Assembly: GCA_027686065.1 (NCBI GenBank)
Contig: JAQCTH010000100.1
Span: forward strand, 1 to 9,719
Length of the DNA stretch: 9,719 nt
Source: Clostridiaceae bacterium AF10-41
GTDB taxonomy: Bacteria > Bacillota > Clostridia > Clostridiales > Clostridiaceae
Direction of reading: 5' to 3'
A program made the translations under genes and the position numbers. Of this stretch, positions 1 to 6,211 are shown piece by piece. A model generated the notes under the pieces. It had not been told where the DNA came from, did no database searches, and saw only the letters and a list, made by a program, of their open reading frames with translations. Position 1 is the stretch's first letter, and every line of letters begins with the position of its first letter.

Positions 1-74
1 ATATCATCTTTTGAAGTTTACACAGACTATTTTACACTCTCGTTTAATATATAATTAAGTGACATTTGTATTGA

Positions 75-112
75 GAGGAATATCCATTAGGGATGTTCCT
101 CATTATTTTTTA
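75..112 (+). terminator. Rho-independent terminator of a gene left of the window
   Basis: An 11-bp stem (75-85 with 91-101, one T-G wobble) closes an ATTAG loop and is followed by a T-rich run at 103-112. The T-rich side is to the right, so it mainly stops rightward transcription entering from outside the window. On the minus strand the stem is followed by a mixed sequence without a T run, so it is a poor terminator for the leftward DUF4317 gene that ends at 126. Bases 1-74 show no open frame and no promoter with acceptable spacing. Confidence 0.7.
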
Positions 113-125
113 TTGAAAATATTAA

Positions 126-1436
126 TTAAATTAGATCATCTATTCCATTAACTGTAGTTTGTTCATCTTCACTAATAGGAATAACTATGCATTTTTGACC
201 ATCAATTATTTTAGATTTAATTTGAGGTATCTTTTCAGGTTTTACTTGAAGAATAACATCATATTCAGGAACTTCATCTAAAACCATATTATCAGTAATA
301 CTTTCTAAATCATCATGATCTTCTGTAGATTCATGATTTTCGTTATCTACTACAACTTCCTTTTTAACTTGCTCAAGTCTAGTTTGAAGTATTTCTACTT
401 GTTTTTCTAACTGTTTTTCTTTTTTTATTTGTTCATTAGCCTTAAGTACTTTTACATCAATTAAATTTTCTACTAAAGGAAGGTCATCACCAAATGTTTC
501 TAAATAAGATTTTTCAATCTTTGTAGTAATTTCTTCTGGAACTCCACTTTCGATCAATAGGTTTTGTATGTCAGCCTTGGTTAGACTTATAGGTTCAGAA
601 TCTGTATCATCATATATAGAATTGTATTCATCAAGCATATTATTTAGGTTTTCTTGTACTTCCATAAAGATTTTCTCGGATTTTTTTTCATCAGAGCTAA
701 AAGTATCTTTAATAAGTGATTGGAAGGTTTCTTTTTGTATAGTAGCAGTTTGCTTTGTATAGCAGCCTAGAGCATTCTCCATTAATTCAGGATGTGTATC
801 CTTTGCATTTTTTGCGTAGTACATAATGGAATTAACGTCTGAGCTACGATCAATAAATGCAGGAAATACAAAACCATTAATTGGAGCTTCAACTACCCAA
901 TCCCTAATACGTGCCTTTATTTTATTATCTTCTTCAAAATACCTAAGACCAGGCTCTGAAAGTGAAACAGGACATATTGCGCATAAAATATATTCATATA
1001 CTTCTTCTGATTCGTCTATCTTAGCATTATCTTTTGTTTTGGTGATAACATCGTATGCATCATGGAAAATTAGTATTAAAAAATTACCTGTATAATCATA
1101 ATTATCTATAATTGAGTCGTAAAAATTATCAAGAATAATATCGTCCTTTAATTGACTATTTTTGAGCTGCATAAGGAATATTTGCTTTTCATTTATAAGA
1201 TCTTCATTGGTTGGAAAATTAAGTTCTAGAATATTATTACCAATAGTTCCAGACAAAACCTTCTTAGAAATTTCTAAGTATTTAAAGTATTCATCTTCAT
1301 CTAAGTTCAGAAAAGTTTCTCTAAACTTTAATATAATATGCTTTTCTCCGTTAACATAGCAACCACACATTTTAGTAAAGGTGCAATGATCTTTCTTTAA
1401 ACGTCTTTTTAGCTCAAGTATATCTTTTTTTCTCAT
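126..1436 (-). CDS. DUF4317 domain protein, function unknown
   Basis: This 436-residue protein is recognised as DUF4317, a family common in Firmicutes with no established function. The N-terminus (MRKKDILELKRRLKKD, then a GCYVN motif near residue 25) and the central motifs YILCAICPVSLSEP, RDWVVEAP and GFVFPAF are the family hallmarks. The C-terminal third holds a lysine/glutamate-rich segment likely to form a coiled coil (about residues 330-365), an acidic linker, and a short terminal segment. There is no signal peptide or membrane segment, so it is probably cytosolic. A longer frame opens with TTG at 1451, but the GAGAGG ribosome site (1449-1444) lies inside that extension and sits 7 nt before the ATG at 1436, so ATG 1436 is chosen. 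The gene stands alone, divergent from the small gene at 1677. The family call is firm; nothing in the sequence indicates a reaction. Confidence 0.88.
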   Translation of the reverse strand: MRKKDILELKRRLKKDHCTFTKMCGCYVNGEKHIILKFRETFLNLDEDEYFKYLEISKKVLSGTIGNNILELNFPTNEDLINEKQIFLMQLKNSQLKDDIILDNFYDSIIDNYDYTGNFLILIFHDAYDVITKTKDNAKIDESEEVYEYILCAICPVSLSEPGLRYFEEDNKIKARIRDWVVEAPINGFVFPAFIDRSSDVNSIMYYAKNAKDTHPELMENALGCYTKQTATIQKETFQSLIKDTFSSDEKKSEKIFMEVQENLNNMLDEYNSIYDDTDSEPISLTKADIQNLLIESGVPEEITTKIEKSYLETFGDDLPLVENLIDVKVLKANEQIKKEKQLEKQVEILQTRLEQVKKEVVVDNENHESTEDHDDLESITDNMVLDEVPEYDVILQVKPEKIPQIKSKIIDGQKCIVIPISEDEQTTVNGIDDLI

Positions 1437-1463
1437 ATATAAACCTCTCAATCTAGTTTTATA

Positions 1464-1492
1464 TTTGTATTACTAATCTATTGAATTGTTAA
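1464..1492 (-). promoter_or_regulatory. Candidate sigma-A promoter for the DUF4317 gene
   Basis: Read on the minus strand, TTAACA (1492-1487) and TACAAA (1469-1464) are separated by 17 bp and lie just upstream of the ribosome site at 1449-1444. The -35 matches consensus at 5 of 6 and the -10 at 4 of 6. Such matches arise by chance in AT-rich DNA, so the call rests on spacing and position. Confidence 0.4.
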
Positions 1493-1676
1493 AGTATTTA
1501 TATCATTAGTAAGTTTTGTGAATTAAATCAAAGTCTTGTACACTTATTTTAGTATAATATTTTTTTCAAATTAATTAAAGGTATTATTATATGATAAATA
1601 AGATTTAATAGTAAAATAATTATGGAAATGATGTTTTAAGTTATATGATAAAAGAAATAGAATTTGGAGGTTAAAT

Positions 1677-1898
1677 ATGAGTACAATAAGTGTAAATAAT
1701 AAGCAAGTAGAGCCACTATCAGATAAGTTAGATAAATATGAAACTCTAAACGTAACCTTAAATAAACTAGACGAAAATAATAACTTATTAGAACATGAAA
1801 TTGTATTAGATAAGGTTAGAGAACATAATACTGAAGGTAAGGATAAGATATTATCTAATATAAAAAATAATATAGAAAATATTAATTTTAAATTTTAA
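1677..1898 (+). CDS. Small hydrophilic protein, unknown
   Basis: I do not recognise this 73-residue protein. A canonical GGAGG (1666-1670) lies 6 nt before the ATG, which is the main reason to call it a gene. The product is highly charged and rich in Asn, Lys, Glu and Leu, starts MSTISVNNKQVEPLSDK, has no cysteine, no signal peptide and no hydrophobic segment, and probably forms helices after residue 25. The first part (TISVNNKQVEP) could be a beta-strand. The frame remains open for a further 25 codons beyond its TAA (see 1899-1976), so the annotated end may reflect a recent stop mutation. A strong terminator follows at 2001-2034, so it looks like a single-gene unit. Upstream, a lone TATAAT-like hexamer at 1553-1558 lacks a properly spaced -35, so its promoter is unclear and could depend on an alternative sigma factor. 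Confidence 0.6.
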   Translation: MSTISVNNKQVEPLSDKLDKYETLNVTLNKLDENNNLLEHEIVLDKVREHNTEGKDKILSNIKNNIENINFKF

Positions 1899-1976
1899 GA
1901 ATCTGAGGAGAGTGATAGGAAAACAATAAGCCAAGATATTGAACTAGTCGAAAATTTTATAGATAACAAAGCTTAG
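1899..1976 (+). other. In-frame open tail after the stop of the small gene
   Basis: Directly after the TAA at 1896-1898 the same frame stays open for 25 codons to a TAG at 1974-1976. The encoded segment, ESEESDRKTISQDIELVENF followed by IDNKA, has a protein-like mix of charged and hydrophobic residues. It contains no ATG, GTG or TTG in this frame that could start it independently. A GAGGAG at 1905-1910 resembles a ribosome site, but the only nearby start codon (GTG 1912) gives a 5-codon frame. It may be the lost C-terminus of a 99-codon ancestral gene, a read-through product, or chance. An open run of this length alone is not significant. Confidence 0.35.
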
Positions 1977-2000
1977 AGTTAATCTAGTTAATTAAAAAGG

Positions 2001-2034
2001 CTCTTGCTCATGGTAGATATGAGTAAGAGTTTTT
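2001..2034 (+). terminator. Rho-independent terminator of the small gene
   Basis: An 11-bp stem (2001-2011 CTCTTGCTCAT with 2019-2029, one wobble) with a 7-nt loop is followed at once by TTTTT and then ATATTT. Its GC-bearing stem and T run make it a good rightward terminator, separating the small gene from helD. Confidence 0.85.
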
Positions 2035-2099
2035 ATATTTATAGAAAGAAAAAAATATAAAATAAGATAATAGATAAAAAATTAAACAGTAAAATTTTA

Positions 2100-2127
2100 T
2101 TGACATGAAAAATGGAAGTGATATAAT
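2100..2127 (+). promoter_or_regulatory. Strong extended -10 sigma-A promoter for helD
   Basis: TTGACA (2100-2105), a 16-bp spacer and TATAAT (2122-2127) are both perfect consensus hexamers, and TG at 2119-2120 gives an extended -10. Transcription should start near 2134, giving a leader of about 124 nt before the helD start at 2258. This is the best promoter match in the window, which is notable for a helicase gene and suggests that it is held down by a regulator or by its leader. Confidence 0.85.
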
Positions 2128-2144
2128 AAGATTTGAAATCACTT
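2116..2144 (+). promoter_or_regulatory. Inverted repeat over the helD -10 and start site, candidate operator
   Basis: AAGTGAT (2116-2122) and its exact reverse complement ATCACTT (2138-2144) flank a 15-bp centre that holds most of the -10 hexamer and the expected transcription start. Centre-to-centre spacing of 22 bp is about two helical turns, which suits a dimeric repressor. The arms overlap the core promoter, so binding there should block RNA polymerase. The regulator is unknown. Confidence 0.4.
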
Positions 2145-2158
2145 TTTGGAAGGACGTT

Positions 2159-2180
2159 AATATAATTCCCCAATTATATT
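2159..2180 (+). promoter_or_regulatory. Perfect hairpin in the helD leader with a CCCC loop
   Basis: AATATAATT (2159-2167), CCCC (2168-2171) and AATTATATT (2172-2180) form a perfect 9-bp inverted repeat in the leader. The stem is AT-only and so weak, and the sequence after it (TTACACC) is not a T run, so it is not a convincing terminator. The CCCC loop is complementary to the GGGG of the helD ribosome site at 2243-2248 (six contiguous pairs including the two flanking T bases). That suggests a loop-to-ribosome-site interaction that could limit translation. Confidence 0.35.
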
Positions 2181-2199
2181 TTACACCTTTAAAAGATTG

Positions 2200-2256
2200 A
2201 TGTCAATAGAATTTATAAATTATTTTAATAATTTTATGTTAAGGGGAGTGAAGTAG
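2200..2256 (+). other. Possible 18-codon leader ORF ending one base before helD
   Basis: An ATG at 2200 opens an 18-codon frame (MSIEFINYFNNFMLRGVK) whose TAG at 2254-2256 ends one base before the helD ATG at 2258. It runs through the helD ribosome site, so translating it would influence helD initiation. No Shine-Dalgarno sequence is visible before its ATG (the preceding bases are AAAAGATTG), which argues against efficient translation. Confidence 0.2.
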
Positions 2257-2257
2257 T

Positions 2258-4501
2258 ATGGATAGTAATAACTATGAATGGAATTTTGAAAACCAATGGC
2301 TACGAGAGGTACTTAAAGAGGTTAAAAAACAATTTGATGAAAAACATAATTTTAAAGAAAAATTTAGAAAGGAAACACTTGAAACACAAAAGCAGTTATG
2401 GGAAGATGTAGGGGCTGTTTCGGTAACTAATGGATTAGATCAAATTGTAGATTTCATGGAATTTATAACTGCAATGAAAATTCAAAAAAGAAGGCACGAA
2501 TTTACAAGGAAGCTTGAAGAAAAATATGAAAAAATGCTTTTATCTCCTTATTTTTCAAGAATAGATTTTACTGAAGAAGGAAAAGAAATGCCAGAGAAAT
2601 ATTATATAGGAATTTCTAATTTAATTAATGATGATTTTGATTTTTTAGTATATGATTGGAGGGCACCAATATCTAGTATGTTTTATGATTATGAAGTTGG
2701 GAAAGCTGGATATACATGTCCTGAAGGCTTAATTAATGGTAACCTTACCCTAAAAAGACAATACAAAATTAACAATGGTAAACTTGAGTATATGTTTGAT
2801 AGTAATATTAAGATAGATGATGAAATGTTGCAGGATATTTTAGCCAAGAGTAGTGATAGCAAGATGAAGGTAATAGTAACAACTATTCAAAGAGAACAAA
2901 ACCAAATAATTCGTAATGAAGAATATAAGAATTTGATTGTGCAAGGACCTGCAGGAAGTGGAAAAACTTCTGTTGCACTTCACAGAATTGCTTATTTATT
3001 ATATAAACATAGAGAAAAAATATTACCTCAAAATATACTAATCTTTTCTCCAAATAATATTTTTAATGACTATATTTCAGATGTATTACCACAGCTTGGT
3101 GAAGATAATATGTCTCAAACTACATTTAAAGAATATATGCATAAAGCTTTAGGAAATGAGATTATAAAAGAAGAATATTGCGAGATGATGGAATATATAC
3201 TTGATTCTAAGAAGGAAGATATATATAAGGAGAGAGTTAAAAGTATAAAATTTAAGTCATCAAAACAATTCATAAGTATCTTAAAGGAATATGTAAATTA
3301 CTTAGAAAGCGTTAATAGAAAGTTTAGAGATATAGTTTTTAAAGATAATTTAATAATATCAGCTAAAGAAATTGAAGAGTTATTTTTTATGGATTATCGT
3401 AATATGCCATTAAAAAGAAGACTTGAAAAGTTAAGAGAAAGAATATTATATCTTTTAGAGCCCTATGAAAAGGGGAGAATAGGGGAAGTAACTAAAGATA
3501 TAAAGGAGTATGATAACTATGTGGATGATGAAGAGGTTATTAAACAAAGTAAGTCAATTGTAAAAAATGAAATAGAAAAGATACATTCAGAAATATATGA
3601 AATGACAGAATTTAATATAATTGATATCTATAAAAATTTATTTGAGAATATAGAGTATTTTTCAAAGATATCAAATATAGAGTATGATAAAGAAGATATC
3701 AATGAAGTTAAAATTTATACATTAGAGATGTTAAAATATAAAAAAATTAATTATGAAGATCAACATGTGCTTTTATATCTTAAAGGAGCATTAGGCGATA
3801 TTTTGAAAATTTCAGAAATTAAATATGTTATTATTGATGAAGCACAGGATTATACACCGTTACAATATGAAATATTATATAATCTTTTTAGAAATGCCAA
3901 TATTACTATACTTGGAGATTTAAATCAATCTATAAACCCATTTATGAATCTTGGAAATTATGAAAATATATTAGATATATTTTCAAAAGATGATATATGT
4001 ATAATTAATTTAACAAAAAGTTATAGATCCACAATAGAAATTACTGAGTTTTCTAAAGGGCTTTTAAATAACAATATTAATTATGAATCTGTAGCAAGAA
4101 GTGGAGATAAGCCAGTTGTTTTTGGATTTTCTAATGAAAATAATATAAAAGAGCAATTACTTAAGGATATAAAAAGATATAAAGAACAAGGATATAAATC
4201 AATTGGAATTATTACAAAAACTATAAAAGAAGCACAGGATGTTCATAATTTTCTTAAAGATAAGGTACATGTTAATGTTCTTTTAAATGATGAGGATGAG
4301 TATGTAAATGATACATTAGTAATTCCATCTTTTCTAGCTAAAGGATTAGAATTTGATGTAGTTCTTATATATAATGCAGGAGATAAAAATTATAATTGTG
4401 AGGAAGAAAGATTACTTTTTTATACAGCTTGCACCAGGGCACTTCATATTTTACGTATATACTATTTAGGTAAATGTACAAAATTACTTAAACTTAAGTA
4501 G
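2258..4501 (+). CDS. helD: HelD-type UvrD/Rep-like helicase, RNA polymerase recycling factor
   Basis: The 747-residue protein belongs to the HelD branch of superfamily 1. In studied HelD proteins, ATP binding and hydrolysis drive release of RNA polymerase from stalled or post-termination complexes by pushing arms into its channels, and some classes protect against rifamycins. Visible here are a charged N-terminal helical arm (about 10-100), the HelD signature VYDWRAPISSMFYDYE (131-146), TIQREQNQIIR (209-219), Walker A GPAGSGKT (230-237), Walker B VIIDEAQD (524-531), GDLNQSI (553-559), SYRST (588-592), AKGLEFD (694-700) and YTACTRA (722-728). The family-specific insertion between the two ATPase parts spans roughly 280-500. 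Length is close to B. subtilis HelD (774). The start follows AAGGGGAG at 2241-2248. It is a single-gene unit with a strong promoter and a structured leader. All ATPase motifs look intact. Confidence 0.93.
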   Translation: MDSNNYEWNFENQWLREVLKEVKKQFDEKHNFKEKFRKETLETQKQLWEDVGAVSVTNGLDQIVDFMEFITAMKIQKRRHEFTRKLEEKYEKMLLSPYFSRIDFTEEGKEMPEKYYIGISNLINDDFDFLVYDWRAPISSMFYDYEVGKAGYTCPEGLINGNLTLKRQYKINNGKLEYMFDSNIKIDDEMLQDILAKSSDSKMKVIVTTIQREQNQIIRNEEYKNLIVQGPAGSGKTSVALHRIAYLLYKHREKILPQNILIFSPNNIFNDYISDVLPQLGEDNMSQTTFKEYMHKALGNEIIKEEYCEMMEYILDSKKEDIYKERVKSIKFKSSKQFISILKEYVNYLESVNRKFRDIVFKDNLIISAKEIEELFFMDYRNMPLKRRLEKLRERILYLLEPYEKGRIGEVTKDIKEYDNYVDDEEVIKQSKSIVKNEIEKIHSEIYEMTEFNIIDIYKNLFENIEYFSKISNIEYDKEDINEVKIYTLEMLKYKKINYEDQHVLLYLKGALGDILKISEIKYVIIDEAQDYTPLQYEILYNLFRNANITILGDLNQSINPFMNLGNYENILDIFSKDDICIINLTKSYRSTIEITEFSKGLLNNNINYESVARSGDKPVVFGFSNENNIKEQLLKDIKRYKEQGYKSIGIITKTIKEAQDVHNFLKDKVHVNVLLNDEDEYVNDTLVIPSFLAKGLEFDVVLIYNAGDKNYNCEEERLLFYTACTRALHILRIYYLGKCTKLLKLK

Positions 4502-4531
4502 AATTAATAATAAATTAAAAGTTACTAGAAA

Positions 4532-4563
4532 AAATAGCAGCTTCATTTTAGAAGTTGCTATTT
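4532..4563. terminator. Bidirectional terminator between helD and the transporter gene
   Basis: A 13-bp stem (4532-4544 with 4551-4563, one wobble) with an ATTTTA loop lies between the ends of two convergent genes. Leftward it ends in a run of T complementary to the A tract at 4529-4534, a good terminator for the transporter operon. Rightward it is followed by CTATAAATTT, weaker but adequate for helD. Confidence 0.8.
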
Positions 4564-4580
4564 CTATAAATTTATAAGTG

Positions 4581-5510
4581 CTATTGAGTTACTGAATGTT
4601 GACTTTTTTCGGGAATTAAAAAAAGTATAAATCTGCATAATGTATATATTACTAATATAGTTGCTATTATTGTTTGTAATAAAACAACATATTTTAGAAA
4701 TACTATCGTATATCCTATTTTACTTAAGTAAGCCATAGTCATTTTTGTTGCAATTCCACTTATAACAAAAGGAAAGGTGAATGCTGAATAACTTGGGAAA
4801 AATGACATTTTTAAATAATTTGGCAATTTAAATAGAACTATAATATATGTTATAAATGCTAAAATAGCTAAAAAACTTATTAGTACTAATGACTTTGTTT
4901 GTACTGATTGAATATATCCAGCGAGGCAAAGGTTTACAGGAGCTGCATATATACAAAATAATGGCTTGGCTGGATTAGGGATTTCCTTATATTTAGCATA
5001 TCTATATGTTACAACTACAAGTAATATCATACACAATATAAATGCGAACCAAAATGCTACTGTTCCTATATTTGTTTTTTCAAATGCTGGAGCTGAGACA
5101 CTTGCAACAGCTAGTCCAACATAAACTATGAAATATGTTGTAAAAACTTTTTTTATATTAAACTTTAATATAAATTCTATTGAAAAGTATATTATTAAGG
5201 CCAAATGAAGAAGTATTCCTAAATACCAAATATAAATAGCCTTTTCTCCTGTAAACGGTTTTAAATAAGTAGATAAAAGCATTATGGACATTGGAAATGT
5301 TGCAGATACACCAGCAGTAATTGGATTTTTCATGTCTTCTTTTATCATAGATGGATACATTACAATTTTACATATTAAAAGTAATCCTAAAATTAAAGAG
5401 ATAATGCCGCATACTAAACGTATGGATTCAGAGTAGCTTTGAAGTAAGTTACCTAAAGCTGCAAAGCCAAGCATTACCCCTGAAATAGGAAGTGGTATTT
5501 TCTTTATCAT
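4581..5510 (-). CDS. TDT-family (TehA/SLAC1-like) transporter
   Basis: This 309-residue integral membrane protein matches the tellurite-resistance/dicarboxylate transporter family. It opens with the family signature IPLPISGVMLGFAALGNLL (residues 5-23) and carries SAFTFPFVISGIA at 242-254. About ten hydrophobic segments fill the length, as expected for the ten-helix fold of TehA and SLAC1 channels. Substrates in the family range from C4-dicarboxylates to nitrate, chloride and sulfite; the sequence does not settle which applies. A GTG nine bases upstream (5519) also opens the frame, but AGGAG (5523-5519) overlaps that GTG and lies 8 nt before ATG 5510, so ATG 5510 is preferred. It is the second gene of an operon, 11 nt after the stop of the C_GCAxxG_C_C gene, whose TAG is part of this ribosome site, so translation is probably coupled. 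Confidence 0.87.
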   Translation of the reverse strand: MIKKIPLPISGVMLGFAALGNLLQSYSESIRLVCGIISLILGLLLICKIVMYPSMIKEDMKNPITAGVSATFPMSIMLLSTYLKPFTGEKAIYIWYLGILLHLALIIYFSIEFILKFNIKKVFTTYFIVYVGLAVASVSAPAFEKTNIGTVAFWFAFILCMILLVVVTYRYAKYKEIPNPAKPLFCIYAAPVNLCLAGYIQSVQTKSLVLISFLAILAFITYIIVLFKLPNYLKMSFFPSYSAFTFPFVISGIATKMTMAYLSKIGYTIVFLKYVVLLQTIIATILVIYTLCRFILFLIPEKSQHSVTQ

Positions 5511-5521
5511 ATTGCACACTC

Positions 5522-6007
5522 CTATACTGTGACTAAGTTATCTGTATTAACTAGATTTAATTCTCTTACTATTATTTCAGCAACTTTTCCAGCAACCATG
5601 CCTGTAAAATGTATACATTGCTCTTTATGAGCACCAGCTGACATATCAAAACCTTTAGTTAATATGCGGCAGCAAAGAGCATTCTTACCATTAGCTTCTT
5701 TAAACCAGTCATGTAATTCTTTTGCAACCTCTAAATTCTTTTCAACCTTAGAATCACCTTGTTTAGTACGTCCGAAGAATAGTCCTAATGCCATTACACC
5801 ACCTGAAACTGCGCCACATAGACATTTAGAACGGCCTATTCCAACAGGGAATCCTGATGCCATTGATATTATTTCTTCAGGTATATCTAGTTCAAAGTTA
5901 GAACGTATTGAACTTATTAGTGCTTCAGAACAAAAAAAACCTCCTCTAAATAAATCTTCAGCATCTTGAGATATTTTTTTAACACTGACCTCTTTTTTCC
6001 AATTCAT
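5522..6007 (-). CDS. C_GCAxxG_C_C family cysteine-rich protein
   Basis: The 161-residue soluble protein fits the C_GCAxxG_C_C family, small bacterial proteins thought to be redox- or metal-related but without a proven activity. The family pattern is clear: FFCSEA (C26), ASGFPVGIGR then CLCGAVSGGVMALGLFFG (C62, C64), a CC pair (C112, C113) and EQCIHFTG (C131). Some relatives are selenoproteins, but here every position is an ordinary Cys codon, with no in-frame TGA. An upstream ATG at 6022 opens the frame, but the GGAGG ribosome site (6020-6016) lies within that extension and 8 nt before ATG 6007, so 6007 is chosen. It is first in an operon with a TDT transporter, which suggests that the two act together, perhaps on a sulfur- or metal-containing anion. 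That link is inference. Confidence 0.87.
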   Translation of the reverse strand: MNWKKEVSVKKISQDAEDLFRGGFFCSEALISSIRSNFELDIPEEIISMASGFPVGIGRSKCLCGAVSGGVMALGLFFGRTKQGDSKVEKNLEVAKELHDWFKEANGKNALCCRILTKGFDMSAGAHKEQCIHFTGMVAGKVAEIIVRELNLVNTDNLVTV

Positions 6008-6039
6008 ACAAAAAACCTCCATTTTATATATTCATCTTT

Positions 6040-6068
6040 ATTATAAACTAGAAGGAAATTAAATACAA
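6040..6068 (-). promoter_or_regulatory. Promoter of the C_GCAxxG_C_C / transporter operon
   Basis: On the minus strand TTGTAT (6068-6063) and a perfect TATAAT (6045-6040) are 17 bp apart. Transcription would start near 6033, giving a short leader of about 26 nt before the ATG at 6007 with the GGAGG ribosome site inside it. The -35 matches only the TTG half well. Confidence 0.6.
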
Positions 6069-6136
6069 ATTTATATTTTAATGATATAAATGATAAAGAT
6101 TAAAAGAAAAAAGAAGAATTATAGATATATAGAAAA

Positions 6137-6157
6137 TGGCTATCTTAAAGATAGCCA
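6137..6157 (-). terminator. Hairpin terminator of the HAD phosphatase gene
   Basis: A perfect 9-bp inverted repeat with a 3-nt centre (TGGCTATCT, TAA, AGATAGCCA) lies 55 bases after the stop of the leftward HAD gene. On the minus strand it is followed by ATTTTC and further T-rich sequence, so the T run is short and the terminator is of moderate strength. Confidence 0.6.
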
Positions 6158-6211
6158 AGTTAAAGATAAAAATTATATTTTAAGTTTTAGTTTCTTAAAT
6201 TTATGTATAGT

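Noticed and set aside
31..55. TTTACA and TATAAT near the left edge, possibly a promoter for a short RNA ending at the 75-112 terminator
   Set aside because: The gap between the hexamers is only 13 bp, too short for sigma-A, and no further RNA structure is visible.
568..1359. Several open frames of 60-90 codons on the plus strand opposite the DUF4317 gene
   Set aside because: They lie antisense to a well-supported gene, lack ribosome sites, and encode serine/leucine-rich sequence typical of the reverse strand of AT-rich coding DNA.
1437..1451. TTG start five codons upstream for the DUF4317 gene
   Set aside because: The GAGAGG ribosome site lies inside this extension and is correctly spaced for the ATG at 1436.
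1536..1558. TTGTAC and TATAAT upstream of the small gene as a promoter
   Set aside because: The spacer is 11 bp; no better -35 sits 16-18 bp before the TATAAT, so only an isolated -10 remains.
5511..5519. GTG start three codons upstream for the TDT transporter
   Set aside because: The GTG overlaps the AGGAG sequence that serves the ATG at 5510, so it cannot have that ribosome site.
5664..5969. A 101-codon plus-strand frame opposite the C_GCAxxG_C_C gene
   Set aside because: It is antisense to a gene with clear family motifs, and has no Shine-Dalgarno or promoter of its own.
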